From positions 1,592-65,591 of the forward strand of contig NZ_NFUR01000001.1 of NCBI RefSeq assembly GCF_002127225.1: DNA of 64,000 nucleotides. The letters run 5' to 3'. Below the pieces are notes generated by a model, which did no database searches, was not told the DNA's origin, and saw only the letters and a list, made by a program, of their open reading frames with translations. Shown here one piece after another: positions 1-11,347 of this stretch. The stretch is from Sphingomonas sp. IBVSS2. GTDB taxonomy: Bacteria; Pseudomonadota; Alphaproteobacteria; Sphingomonadales; Sphingomonadaceae. A program made the translations under genes and the position numbers. Within the stretch, counting starts at the first letter, position 1. Each line of letters begins with the position of its first letter.

Positions 1-834
1 GGCCTGATCTTCGAGCCGATCCGCGGCCTGAGCTTCACGGTCGATTTCTGGCGGATCAAGGTGAAGGACCAGATCGTCGGCGTGAACAACACGGCGCCGG
101 TGCTCGATGCCTATTATCGCAACAACGGCGTGGTGAACATTCCGGGCTTCATCGTTCGCCCCGGCGCCGTGGATACGGCCAATCCCAATGCGCTGCCGCA
201 TATCGGCACCATCCAGGCGTCCTATGCCAACGCCAACCGGCAGGTCGTCCAGGGCATCGACGCCGGGGTCAACGCGAACCTGAAGCTGGCCGAGGGCCTG
301 CGCTGGATCAGCTCGCTCGAAGTCTCGTACCTCGACAAGAACCATCTGACGCTGGTCGACTCGATCACAGGCGAGGCACAGCCCCCGCAGCGCTACGAGG
401 ACACGCTCAGCCCGTGCAACAACACTTCATGCTCGGGTTCGCCGCGCTGGCGCGCCAGCTGGCAGAACACGCTCCAGCTCGGCGGCACCAGCGTGACGGC
501 CACGGCCTATTACACCGCCGGCTATCACGTGTCGCAGGTCGATTTCGGCGCGACGCCGTTCGACTGCCAGAGTGCGGTCGAACATGGCGCCGCCGCCTAT
601 GACGACGATTCGCCGGTGCAGTGCCGCTCGAAGGACATCTGGAACGTCGACCTGACGGTCCAGCACAGGATCAACGACAATTTCTCGCTGTCGCTGAACG
701 TCCTCAACCTGCTCGACACCAAGCCGCCCTTCGATCCGAACGCCGCCTATGGCGGCTTCGGCTACAACCCGGCCTGGGCCGGCCCCAACATCATGGGCCG
801 CTATTTCCGCGTCGGGGCGAAGATCGATTTCTAG
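1..834 (+). CDS. TonB-dependent receptor, C-terminal part (5' end outside window)
   Basis: The reading frame is open from base 1, with no start in the window, and stops at 832-834, so this is the last 277 residues of a larger protein. It consists of alternating amphipathic strands typical of a TonB-dependent outer-membrane barrel. It has a Cys-rich extracellular loop (CNNTSC, later CQ and CRSK) and ends in aromatic Phe (GAKIDF), the usual beta-barrel assembly signal. The N-terminal plug and TonB box are missing, so the substrate cannot be read. A strong terminator follows at once. The iron-type DUF3649-PepSY-DUF3325 operon downstream often accompanies ferric-siderophore receptors, but the terminator separates the two transcripts and the link is only suggestive. 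Confidence 0.85.
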   Translation, partial: GLIFEPIRGLSFTVDFWRIKVKDQIVGVNNTAPVLDAYYRNNGVVNIPGFIVRPGAVDTANPNALPHIGTIQASYANANRQVVQGIDAGVNANLKLAEGLRWISSLEVSYLDKNHLTLVDSITGEAQPPQRYEDTLSPCNNTSCSGSPRWRASWQNTLQLGGTSVTATAYYTAGYHVSQVDFGATPFDCQSAVEHGAAAYDDDSPVQCRSKDIWNVDLTVQHRINDNFSLSLNVLNLLDTKPPFDPNAAYGGFGYNPAWAGPNIMGRYFRVGAKIDF

Positions 835-858
835 ACCCGCCGTAAGAGGGCAACTTCG

Positions 859-888
859 GGGAGCGGCTTTGCCGCTCCCTCTTTTTTT
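859..888 (+). terminator. Rho-independent terminator after TonB receptor
   Basis: Perfect 9-bp GC-rich stem (GGGAGCGGC at 859-867 with GCCGCTCCC at 871-879) closed by a TTT loop and followed by a T-rich tract to 888. It lies 25 bases past the receptor stop codon. Confidence 0.93.
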
Positions 889-923
889 GCCCGGTACGGA
901 CAGCTGTCGCGCCGCTTTCCGCT

Positions 924-942
924 AATGCGATTGACTCGCAAT
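924..942 (+). promoter_or_regulatory. Fur-box-like inverted repeat
   Basis: TGCGA (926-930) and TCGCA (936-940) are perfect inverted half-sites around TTGAC. The form resembles alphaproteobacterial Fur/iron-responsive boxes (TGCGAnnnnnTCGCA). It sits upstream of the DUF3649-PepSY-DUF3325 operon, whose families are iron-associated. Assignment to Fur is inference from pattern and context. Confidence 0.4.
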
Positions 943-993
943 ATGCCATTCCCTAACGAGCCCGCCACACGGGTGTTTCAAAAGGGATCCGCG

Positions 994-1128
994 ATGAAGT
1001 CCTTCCTCCGCAGCGCGCTGTCCGCCCGCGTCATGGCCGCGCAAGCCGCGGAGCCGGGCGGGCAAGCGGATCAGGGCAAGCACCGCGAGATGATCGCCCC
1101 CCTCGCCTCGCTCCGCCCCGCATATTGA
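994..1128 (+). CDS. Possible 44-residue leader or small protein
   Basis: An ATG at 994 has a plausible ribosome site (AAAGGGA at 981-987) and opens a 44-codon frame ending with TGA at 1126-1128, just before DUF3649. The product starts MKSFLRSALSARVMAAQAAEP, with a basic start and a short hydrophobic stretch, and has no domain I recognise. It could be a short leader of the iron operon, a decayed signal-peptide protein, or chance. The Shine-Dalgarno and the tight junction with the next gene are the only support. Confidence 0.3.
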   Translation: MKSFLRSALSARVMAAQAAEPGGQADQGKHREMIAPLASLRPAY

Positions 1129-1142
1129 ACCGGGAGGAGCGC

Positions 1143-1445
1143 GTGGCGGGGACAGCACGAGCGCGTACGGGCTGGCGCTACCGCGCCAACGTCACGGCAC
1201 GCGTGGTGGCCGGGACGATCGGCGCCTATGCGGTCGCCGCCCTGTTCGCCGCGGCGATGGCGCGCGTGCTGCCGATGCCCAGAGTGGAAGCGATCATGCC
1301 GGCGACTCTGCTCGCCTTCCTGGTCGGGCCGGCGGTCACGCTGTGGGCGTTCCTTGCCCGCGGCCCCTGGCGCGCCTGGGCAGGGGTGGTCCTGCTCGCC
1401 GCGCTCTTCGCCGCGATCGGCTGGTCCGCGGGGGCGCCGGCATGA
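1143..1445 (+). CDS. DUF3649 family iron-uptake-associated membrane protein
   Basis: Small inner-membrane protein of about 100 residues, with an N-terminal basic WRYR segment followed by three hydrophobic helices (GTIGAYAVAALFAAAMARVLPMPRVEA, a second helix from ATLLAFLVG, a third near the C-terminus). This matches DUF3649, which is habitually encoded with PepSY and DUF3325 proteins beside siderophore receptors. The GTG at 1143 is chosen because GGAGG at 1133-1137 is ideally placed for it; an in-frame TTG at 1125 would be too close upstream. The stop overlaps the next ATG (ATGA). The molecular role is unknown; the family is thought to help reduce or move iron across the inner membrane. Confidence 0.75.
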   Translation: MAGTARARTGWRYRANVTARVVAGTIGAYAVAALFAAAMARVLPMPRVEAIMPATLLAFLVGPAVTLWAFLARGPWRAWAGVVLLAALFAAIGWSAGAPA

Positions 1446-2911
1446 GCGCGCTCCGCGAAGGCGCGCGCCAGGTCATGGCCTGGCTGCACGGCTGGACCGG
1501 GCTGCTGCTCGGCTGGGTGCTGTTCGTCATGTGCCTTGCCGGCACGCTCAGCGTGTTCAAGCCCGAGATCGGCCAATGGATGCGCCCGGAGACCCGCGCC
1601 ACCGCCGACCCCGCCGATGCCGTGCAGGCCGCGACCGACTGGCTGGCCAGCAACACCAGGGGCTCGACCGGCTGGTATCTCACGGCCCCGAGCGCCCGGA
1701 CCAACACGGTCGAGGCAGCCTATGACAGCGACGGCAGCTTCGTCTATCGCGCGCTCGATCCGGTGCGCGGCACGCCCGCCCCGCGCGAGACGCTGGGCGG
1801 CGAATTCTTCTACCGCCTCCATTTCGAACTGGAGCTGCCCTATCCTTGGGGCCGGCTGCTCGCGTCGATCGCGGCGATGGCGATGCTGGTCGCCCTGATC
1901 ACCGGGATCATCGCGCATCGCCGCATCTTCAAGGACTATTTCACGTTCCGCCCGGCCAAGGGCCAGCGCTCCTGGCTCGATGGGCACAACGCGCTGGGCG
2001 TGCTCGCCACGCCCTTCCACGTGATGATCACCTTTACCGGGCTGGTCACGCTCGCCTCGCTCAACATGCCCTGGGCCATCTCCGCCACCTATGGCAAGGA
2101 CCTGGCCGCAGTGTACCACGATCTCGCGCCAGGCGTGGCGGAGCGCGCCCGGGCGAACGTGCCCGCGCCGCTGGCTCCGATCGCCCCGATGCTGCGCGAG
2201 GCGCAGCGCCGGCTCGGCGGCACGATCGGCCGTGTCTATGTGATCAACCCGGGCGACCGGGCCGCGGTGGTCACCATATTCCGCTCGGATGCCGACCAGC
2301 TCGGCTTCACGCCGGCCGAGATCAGCTTCGACGGCGCCACCGGCAGGCCGCTGCGCGCCTGGCGGGAGAATCGCGGCGCGATCCAGACCTATAATGTCGT
2401 CTACGGCCTCCACATGGCCCGCTTCGCCTCGATCGCGACGCGCTGGCTCTATTTCCTGGGCGGCACGATGCTGACGCTGGCGATCGCGACCGGCCTGGTC
2501 CTGTGGATCGTCAAGCGCCGCGAGCGGGCGCCGCTCTCGCTCGGCAATCGCATGCTCGAGCGGCTGAACGCGGGCGTGCTGCCCGGCGTGCCGCTGGGCT
2601 GCGCCGCCTATCTCCTCGCCAACCGCCTGTTGCCGCTCGGCCTCGCCGGCCGTGCCGAACTGGAGGTCTCCGCCGCCTTGTGGACCGCCGCCGCGGCAGT
2701 GGCGATGGGCGCCGCGCTGCCACCGCGCTGGTCCTGGCCGCTGCTCACCGGCGCGACCGCGCTGGCCTGCGCGCTCGCGGCACTCATCGGCCTGTCGATC
2801 AGCGCCATGTCGGCGGTGCTGCTGGCGGTCGCCGCGGCGCTCGCCCTGCTTGCCGCGAAGCAGCTGCGCGGCCCGAAGCGGCGCCCCGAGCGCAGGCGGC
2901 GCGCGGCATGA
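1442..2911 (+). CDS. PepSY-associated transmembrane protein (putative iron reductase)
   Basis: A 489-residue inner-membrane protein. Residues about 10-35 form the first helix with HGWTGLLLGWVLFVMCLAGTL, the typical PepSY_TM opening. Two more helices flank periplasmic loops, and His residues (HRRIF, GHNALG, FHVMITFTG) recur at helix ends as in this family, where they are proposed to bind haem for ferric reduction. Three extra hydrophobic helices lie at the C-terminus. It overlaps DUF3649 upstream and DUF3325 downstream by ATGA junctions, so the three genes are translationally coupled. Likely role: inner-membrane ferric-siderophore reduction. The reductase activity is inferred from the family, not shown. 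Confidence 0.82.
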   Translation: MSALREGARQVMAWLHGWTGLLLGWVLFVMCLAGTLSVFKPEIGQWMRPETRATADPADAVQAATDWLASNTRGSTGWYLTAPSARTNTVEAAYDSDGSFVYRALDPVRGTPAPRETLGGEFFYRLHFELELPYPWGRLLASIAAMAMLVALITGIIAHRRIFKDYFTFRPAKGQRSWLDGHNALGVLATPFHVMITFTGLVTLASLNMPWAISATYGKDLAAVYHDLAPGVAERARANVPAPLAPIAPMLREAQRRLGGTIGRVYVINPGDRAAVVTIFRSDADQLGFTPAEISFDGATGRPLRAWRENRGAIQTYNVVYGLHMARFASIATRWLYFLGGTMLTLAIATGLVLWIVKRRERAPLSLGNRMLERLNAGVLPGVPLGCAAYLLANRLLPLGLAGRAELEVSAALWTAAAAVAMGAALPPRWSWPLLTGATALACALAALIGLSISAMSAVLLAVAAALALLAAKQLRGPKRRPERRRRAA

Positions 2912-3231
2912 CGATGGCAGTCGCCGGCCTGCTCTATCTCGGCATGTTCGCGCTCGCCGCCGGCATGTCGCGCCACGCCGATCCCCTGCTCGGGGCCCAG
3001 GCAGGGCATGCCGTGCTCCGGCATCCGGCCCGCTATGGCTGGGCACTGGTCGCGCTCTCCTTCCTCGCCGCCTGCCTCGCGGGCGACGGCGGCCGGGCGC
3101 TGGTGCTTTGGTTCGGGCTGATCCCCTTCGCCAGCGCGATCATCCTGCTGGGGCTCAGCTATCGCCCGGCCGTGCCGCGCGCCATGGTGCCGGTCGCCGC
3201 GCTGATGGTGCTGCTCGCGCCCTTTATCTAG
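2908..3231 (+). CDS. DUF3325 family membrane protein
   Basis: A 107-residue protein of three or four hydrophobic helices, starting TMAVAGLLYLGMFALAAGMSRH, with HPARYGWALVALSFLAAC in the middle. Length, topology and position after a PepSY_TM protein match DUF3325, the last member of the DUF3649-PepSY-DUF3325 iron operon. The start ATG overlaps the PepSY stop. The 3' end overlaps the convergent HWE kinase gene by four bases, so no terminator fits between them. Biochemical function is unknown. Confidence 0.72.
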   Translation: MTMAVAGLLYLGMFALAAGMSRHADPLLGAQAGHAVLRHPARYGWALVALSFLAACLAGDGGRALVLWFGLIPFASAIILLGLSYRPAVPRAMVPVAALMVLLAPFI

Positions 3232-5045
3232 GCAAGGACCGCCTTGCCGCGCAGCAAGGCTCCGGCAATCTCCACGATCTCGACGGGATCGAACGGCTTG
3301 CCGATCGCCGGCACTCCCGCGAACCCCGCGGGAAGATGGTCGCGCCCATAGCCGCTGACAAAGGCGAAGGGCACGCCGCGTGCATCGAGCGCGGCCGCGA
3401 TCGCCTCGACGCTGGCGCCTTGCAAATTGCCGTCGAGCAGCGCCCCGTCGATCCGCCCGCCCTCGACGATCGCCCGGGCATGCTCGGCGGTAGCGGCCGG
3501 GCCGACCACCTCCACGCCGGCATCGGCGAGGATCGCGGCGAGTTCGAGCGCGACCAGCGGCTCGTCCTCGATGATCGCGAAGCGCTTGCCGGCGATGGAC
3601 GCCCTCGCGGCCCCGGCGCCCCTGGCCCAGCCGCCGTCATCCGCCGGGCGATCCGCCGGCAGTTCGGCCGCGCCGCCGGAATGCGGCACGGTCAGGATCC
3701 AGCGCAATCCTTCGGGCGCGAAGGTCGCCACGGCCGATCCGCCCTCGGCCTTCAGGCTCCGCTCGATCAATGCCGTGCCGAAGCCGCGCCGGCCCGGCGC
3801 CGCAACCGCCGGGCCGCCGGTCTCCGCCCATTCGAGCTCGAGCATCGCGCCCCGCAGCCGCCATTCCAGCCGCACCCGCCCGGCCTCGTTCGAAAGCGCG
3901 CCATATTTGTTGGCGTTGGTACCGAGTTCGTGGAGCACCAGGGCGAGGTGCAGGGCCGGCTCGGGCGACAGCTCGATCTCGGGCCCGGCGAAGCTCAGGC
4001 GCTGCGGGTCGATCGTACCGAGCTGCAGCTGCCCCTCGATCAGCTCGCGCAGCCGGGCGCCCTGCCAGGTGGTAGCGCTGAGCAGCGAATGGGCGCGGGC
4101 CAGCGCATGGATGCGCCCGATGAAGGTCGGCGCGAAATCGGAGGGGCCGGCCGAATGGCGCAGCGTCTGCGTCGCGATCGCCTGGACCGAGGCGAGCGTG
4201 TTCTTCACGCGGTGATTGAGCTCGCCGATCAACAGCCGCTGCGTCGCCTCGGCACGCTTGCGCTCGGTCACGTCGAGGATCTGGACGCTGACCGAGACCA
4301 GCCGGTCGCCCTCGAACAGCGCCGAGCAATAGCATTCGCAGTCGAGCAGGGCCCCGCTCTTGTCGTTGGCGCGCAGCGTCTCGACCCGGCGCAGCTCGTG
4401 CCCCTCGACCATCTGCCCCAGCACCGCCTCCACCGCCGCGCCATTGGCGGGATCGAGCCAGTCGAGCTTCGCGGCGCGCCGGCCCAGCACGTCCCCCGCG
4501 CTCCAGCCGAACAGCCGCTCGGCGCCGTTCGACCAGCCGATCACCCGGAGATCGGCGTCGAACTCGACGATGGCGAGCGGGCTGTTGTCGCTATGCGCCT
4601 GGATCCGGCCGAGCGCCGCGGCCAGCTGGTCGCGCTGGCGGGCGATCTCGAGCCGCTGGCGCGCCAGCTCGACGAAGATGTCGACCTTGCTGCGCACGAT
4701 TTGCGGGTCGACCGGCTTGAACAGATAGTCGACGGCGCCCGCCTCATATCCCCGGAACCGCCGGCGCTCGTCGGTCGCCACCGCCGTCACGAAGATGATC
4801 GGAACGCGCCGCGTCCGCTCCGTCCCGCGCATCAGCTCGGCGAGTTCATATCCGTCCATCCCCGGCATCTGCACGTCGAGCAGGGCGAGCGCGACTTCGT
4901 GCCGGAGCAGCAGTTCCAGCGCGGCCGGGCCCGACGGCGCCTTGAGGATCTCCACGCCGTCGCGGCGCAGCAGCGCGTCCATCGCGATCAGGTTCTTCTC
5001 GACATCGTCGACGACGAGGATCTTCACGGTTTCAGGCTGCGGCAT
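3228..5045 (-). CDS. HWE-family hybrid sensor kinase (REC-PAS-HWE kinase-REC)
   Basis: A 605-residue cytosolic signalling protein without membrane segments. An N-terminal receiver (about 8-125) has phospho-acceptor D57 in LLDVQMPGMDG and K110 in LFKPVD. A PAS domain follows (about 150-265). The kinase has the HWE signature: ELNHRVKNTLASVQAI with phospho-His H278, N-box LHELGTNANKYGAL (about 371-384), and WAE at 406-408 followed by TGGP and RGFGTALIERSL. A second receiver occupies about 487-605, with D538 in ALLDGN. HWE kinases feed PhyR and the general stress response in alphaproteobacteria. It is the last gene of the operon with the triple-receiver kinase and CheR, overlapping cheR by 14 bases. 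The N-terminal receiver suggests it takes phosphate from the upstream kinase. Confidence 0.9.
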   Translation of the reverse strand: MPQPETVKILVVDDVEKNLIAMDALLRRDGVEILKAPSGPAALELLLRHEVALALLDVQMPGMDGYELAELMRGTERTRRVPIIFVTAVATDERRRFRGYEAGAVDYLFKPVDPQIVRSKVDIFVELARQRLEIARQRDQLAAALGRIQAHSDNSPLAIVEFDADLRVIGWSNGAERLFGWSAGDVLGRRAAKLDWLDPANGAAVEAVLGQMVEGHELRRVETLRANDKSGALLDCECYCSALFEGDRLVSVSVQILDVTERKRAEATQRLLIGELNHRVKNTLASVQAIATQTLRHSAGPSDFAPTFIGRIHALARAHSLLSATTWQGARLRELIEGQLQLGTIDPQRLSFAGPEIELSPEPALHLALVLHELGTNANKYGALSNEAGRVRLEWRLRGAMLELEWAETGGPAVAAPGRRGFGTALIERSLKAEGGSAVATFAPEGLRWILTVPHSGGAAELPADRPADDGGWARGAGAARASIAGKRFAIIEDEPLVALELAAILADAGVEVVGPAATAEHARAIVEGGRIDGALLDGNLQGASVEAIAAALDARGVPFAFVSGYGRDHLPAGFAGVPAIGKPFDPVEIVEIAGALLRGKAVLA

Positions 5046-5894
5046 GGTCGACCTCCGCGGCTATCGGCCGGATGTTGCGCCGGTATATCTTCTCTTCGGA
5101 CACGAAGTCGGCAAATGCGTCGGCATGCGAGGAGAAGCGCAGATTCTCCTTGGCGCCCAGCCCCAGGAAGCCGCCGCGCACCAGGCTCTGCCCGAACAGG
5201 CCGAGCGCGCGATCCTGCAGCGCCCGATCGAAATAGATCAGCACGTTGCGGCTCGAGACCAGATGCGCCTCGGCGAAGACCTGGTCGCTTGCGAGATTAT
5301 GCTCGGCGAACACCGCCCGGGCCCGCAGGCTCTTGTCGAACACCGCCCGGCCATAGCCCGCGGTATAATGGTCGGAGAGCGATCCCCTGCCGCCCGAGGC
5401 GCGGTGATTCTCCGTGAACAGCGCGATGCGGTCCAGTTCGTAGACGCCGGCCTCCGCCCGCGCCAGCGCGGCGGGGCTGATGTCGGTGCAATAGAAGATG
5501 GTCCGCGCCTCCAGCCCCTCCTCGCGGAACAGGATGGCAAGCGAATAGAATTCCTCGCCGTTCGCGCAACCGGCGATCCACACCTTGAGCGAAGGGAAGG
5601 TGCGCAGATGCGGCACCACCTGCTCGCGGATCGCGCGGAAATAGGCCGGGTCGCGGAACATCTCGCTCACCTGGATGGTGAGGAAGCCCATCAGCTCGGC
5701 GAACAGCACCGGCTCGCGCAGCACCCGCCCTTGCAGCTGCGACAGGGTATCGCAGCCGAAGCGCGATTGCGCCCGTTCCAGCCGCCGCCGCAACGAGCCG
5801 CGCGAATAGCCGCGAAAGTCATGATGATAGCGCCGCCAGATCGCGTCGAGCAGCAGCTCGAGCTCCAGCGTGTCCACCGGATCCACGGCGTCGC

Positions 5895-5898
<4 letters not shown>
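5032..5898 (-). CDS. CheR-type SAM-dependent protein-glutamate methyltransferase
   Basis: A 288-residue protein with the short helical CheR N-domain (HDFRGYSRGSLRRRLERA) and the Rossmann methyltransferase domain (SAM loop WIAGCANGEEFYSLAI near residue 105, then YCTDIS and RNVLIYFD). CheR methylates glutamates on chemoreceptor-like partners, but no receptor, CheW or CheB gene is present. Family members beside hybrid kinases usually serve signalling other than flagellar chemotaxis. The ATG at 5898 overlaps the kinase stop (ATGA), which decides this start over longer in-frame options. The alternative is an orphan methyltransferase with a non-receptor substrate. Confidence 0.9.
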
Positions 5899-8990
<3,092 letters not shown>

Positions 8991-9091
8991 CAAACCCCGT
9001 TCTCTAAGGCAAGCCCGAGAAATTGCCGCCTTATTCCAACAGCATCCGGGGATCGCAACCAAGATCGGCGCCGAACGACGCCGCCCGGCGC

Positions 9092-9117
9092 AACGTTCTG
9101 CACGCGGATAAGGTTCC
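9092..9117 (-). promoter_or_regulatory. Sigma-EcfG (general stress) promoter for the kinase-CheR-HWE operon
   Basis: On the minus strand GGAAC (9117-9113) is followed after exactly 17 bases by CGTT (9095-9092). This matches the alphaproteobacterial general-stress consensus GGAAC-N16/17-CGTT. Transcription would begin near 9085 and leave a leader of roughly 95 bases before the kinase ATG at 8990. Confidence 0.72.
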
Positions 9118-9238
9118 GGGAAATGCGCAAATTACGGACAGCGGTCCGAATCGGGACGGCGATGGCCGGCGCGCGCAAGGCCCGGCCCGGCGGGACGCCA
9201 AGCCGGCTGCGTTCTAATATGTAGGAACTGTGGGCGGC

Positions 9239-9314
9239 TGGTGGAGCTGAGGGGAATCGAACCCCTGACCTCTGCAGTGCGATTGCAGCGCTCTCCCATC
9301 TGAGCTACAGCCCC
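9239..9314 (-). tRNA. tRNA-Ala, anticodon CGC
   Basis: The minus strand folds into a full cloverleaf of 76 bases including encoded CCA (complement of 9239-9241). The acceptor GGGGCTG pairs with CAGCTCC and contains the G3:U70 wobble that defines alanine tRNAs. The anticodon stem CTGCA/TGCAG encloses ATCGCAC, giving anticodon CGC for codon GCG. The D-arm (TAGCTCAGATGGGAGAGC) and T-arm (GGTTCGATTCC) are intact. It stands alone between the kinase operon and the DUF2171 gene. Confidence 0.97.
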
Positions 9315-9447
9315 GCCGCCTGTCCCCGGGTGGCCCCGGGAGGCGCTCCATTAGCGGCGCTTTTTCCCCAATGCAACCGGCTTGAAACAAGCGCGGCAAA
9401 ACGCTTCGCCGGCGCGGCGAACTGCACTGAAAAGCGGGGATTTTTCC

Positions 9448-9473
9448 GGAACCATTGCCGGCTCTCGCCCGCT
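9448..9473 (+). promoter_or_regulatory. Sigma-EcfG-like promoter variant before DUF2171 gene
   Basis: GGAAC at 9448-9452 is followed after 17 bases by CGCT at 9470-9473, one base off the general-stress -10 CGTT. It is about 50 bases upstream of the DUF2171 start and points the right way. Confidence 0.5.
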
Positions 9474-9523
9474 GAATCCACGCCGGCCAAGCCCCCCGAA
9501 GACCGGCAGTGGAGAAGATTCCC

Positions 9524-10351
9524 ATGAGCGACCGTTACTCCGATCCCCGCTATTTCGGCCCCGAAGACCAATATCAGGTGAGCGGCGCCCGCCGCGCCGG
9601 CGGCGAACATTATTCGAGCGCCCGCGAATATGCCGCAGCCGGCGAGCTCGGCCGAACGCGCGGCTATCGCGGCGGCTATGGCCCCGGCGGATATGGCGGC
9701 GAATATCGCGGCGGCTGGGATCGCGGCGCCCGCGACCAGCGCGGCTGGGACGAGGCCCGCACCGCGTATCGCAGCCAGGATCCGGACCGCGGCTTCTTCG
9801 ATCGCGCGGGCGACGAGGTCCGCTCCTGGTTCGGCGACCAGGAAGCGGAGCGCCGCCGCGAAGCCGACGCGCGCTACGACGCACGATGGCCCCACGGCCC
9901 CGACGATCACTATTCCGGCTGGCGCCGCCAGCGCATCGCCGAGCTCGACAGCGACTATGACGAATATCGCCGCGAGAACGCCCAGCGTTTCGAGAACGAG
10001 TTCAACAACTGGCGCACCGATCGCCAGGGCCAGCGCGACGGCCTGCGCCGGGTGGCCGAGCACATGGAGGTGGTCGGCTCGGACGGCAGCCATGTCGGCA
10101 AGGTCGACAAGGTGCGCGGCGATCGCATCGTCCTCACCAGGAACGACAGCGAGGCCGGTGGCCATCACCATTCGATCCCGTCGCGCTGGATCCAGTCGGT
10201 CGACGACAAGGTGACGCTGCGCAAGACCGCGGACGAAGCGCATGCGGCATGGAAGGACGAGGAGCGCGCGGGCGCGCTGTTCGGCGGACACGACGACCAG
10301 GACTGGAATCGCGACCGGAATCTCAACCGGAGCTTTTCCGGAACCTATTGA
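9524..10351 (+). CDS. SWFGD-motif protein with C-terminal DUF2171 (PRC-like) domain
   Basis: A 275-residue, hydrophilic, Gly/Arg/Tyr/Asp-rich protein. The N-terminal third is low-complexity (GGYGPGGYGGEYRGGW). The middle has RSWFGDQEAERRREAD, a motif common in sphingomonad stress proteins, then a charged helical segment. The last ~85 residues (EHMEVVGSDGSHVGKVDKV... HHHSIPSRWI) form a DUF2171 domain related to PRC barrels. No signal peptide is seen. GGAGAAG at 9511-9517 decides the ATG at 9524 over one five codons earlier. The sigma-EcfG-like promoter and the composition suggest a role in desiccation or general stress; function is unproven. Confidence 0.8.
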   Translation: MSDRYSDPRYFGPEDQYQVSGARRAGGEHYSSAREYAAAGELGRTRGYRGGYGPGGYGGEYRGGWDRGARDQRGWDEARTAYRSQDPDRGFFDRAGDEVRSWFGDQEAERRREADARYDARWPHGPDDHYSGWRRQRIAELDSDYDEYRRENAQRFENEFNNWRTDRQGQRDGLRRVAEHMEVVGSDGSHVGKVDKVRGDRIVLTRNDSEAGGHHHSIPSRWIQSVDDKVTLRKTADEAHAAWKDEERAGALFGGHDDQDWNRDRNLNRSFSGTY

Positions 10352-10380
10352 TGCCCAGATACGGGAAGTGAGCAGAACTT

Positions 10381-10410
10381 GGGCCCGGGAACAGCTCCCG
10401 GGCCCCTTTT
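10381..10410. terminator. Bidirectional hairpin terminator between convergent genes
   Basis: Perfect 10-bp stem GGGCCCGGGA (10381-10390) with TCCCGGGCCC (10396-10405), a 5-base loop and CTTTT after it on the plus strand. It lies between the DUF2171 gene and the convergent hydrolase gene. The T-run favours the plus strand; use by the minus strand is possible but weaker. Confidence 0.8.
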
Positions 10411-10430
10411 ACTCGTCGCGGCGCGCCGGC

Positions 10431-11342
10431 TCAGCCGGCCAGGAAGGCGGCCAGCGCCGCGCGGAAGGCCTCGGGCTGGTCGAGCATGATGAAGTGCCCG
10501 CTGTCGGCCACGCCCTTCAGGTTCACCTTGGGCGCACCCGCATATTCGCGCTTGTAGAGCTCGAGCATCGGCGCCTCGCCGCCGCGCGCCGCCAGCCACG
10601 GCACCAGCACGGTGATCGGCGCGGCGATGCCCTTCAGGTCGGGGCGCAGATCGGTCTGGAGATCCTCGAACATGGTCTGGGCGGAAACCCGCATGTCCGC
10701 CTTGGCCATCCAGGCCGCGACCTGCGCCTGCGATTCGGGCTTGGCTGCGTTCTGCCGCGCGATCGCCTGGCCCACCGCCTCTGGAAGCGGCTTGCCGTAA
10801 AGGCTCGCCATCTGGGCGCGCATCGCCTCGGCCTGGGGCTTGACCGACTCGACCGTCGAGCCCGGGAAGAAGGCCGAGCCGACGAACGGCATCGCATCGA
10901 CGATCAGCGCCTTGCCGACGTCGCCAGGATGCGCCTTGGCCAGCATCAGCGTCAGCAGCCCGCCCATCGAATGGCCGACAACCGCGGCGCCGGCGATCTT
11001 GCGCTCCGCGACCAGCTTGTGCAGCTCGGCGACCATGGCGGGGAGCAGCCCCTCGCCCAGATTGGCGCCCGGCGCGTCGCCGCCGAAGCCGTTGACCTGG
11101 ACGAGATACACGGTGTGCGTCTTCGCCAGCTCGGGCGCCACGCCGTCCCACACCGCGCGAGGGCTCGACAGGCCGGGGATCAGGATCACCGGACTGCCCT
11201 TGCCGATCACCTGCACCGAGAGGTGATCCATCTGGATCATCTCGGCCGGTGCCGGCGCGGTCGCCGCATGTGCCGCGGGGGCATGGAGGATGGCGGGGAT
11301 GCTGGCGGTGGCGAGCAGGGCGAAGGCGATGCGCTTGATCAT
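10431..11342 (-). CDS. Secreted alpha/beta-fold hydrolase
   Basis: A 303-residue protein with a signal peptide (MIKRIAFALLATASIPAILHAPAA, cleavage near AHA-AT) and an alpha/beta-hydrolase domain. The oxyanion region is VILIPGLSSPRAVWD, the nucleophile elbow GHSMGG gives Ser at about residue 124, and the catalytic His lies in DSGHFIMLDQP. It probably acts in the periplasm on an ester or amide of unknown identity. It follows the XRE regulator gene by five bases, so it belongs to the leftward membrane protein-XRE-hydrolase operon and is probably repressed or activated by that regulator. The 3' end meets the hairpin terminator shared with the DUF2171 gene. Confidence 0.85.
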   Translation of the reverse strand: MIKRIAFALLATASIPAILHAPAAHAATAPAPAEMIQMDHLSVQVIGKGSPVILIPGLSSPRAVWDGVAPELAKTHTVYLVQVNGFGGDAPGANLGEGLLPAMVAELHKLVAERKIAGAAVVGHSMGGLLTLMLAKAHPGDVGKALIVDAMPFVGSAFFPGSTVESVKPQAEAMRAQMASLYGKPLPEAVGQAIARQNAAKPESQAQVAAWMAKADMRVSAQTMFEDLQTDLRPDLKGIAAPITVLVPWLAARGGEAPMLELYKREYAGAPKVNLKGVADSGHFIMLDQPEAFRAALAAFLAG

Positions 11343-11347
11343 GACGG

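Noticed and set aside
2652..5417. 921-codon plus-strand frame crossing PepSY, DUF3325 and the HWE kinase
   Set aside because: It runs through three recognised genes in another frame and strand and encodes no recognisable domain.
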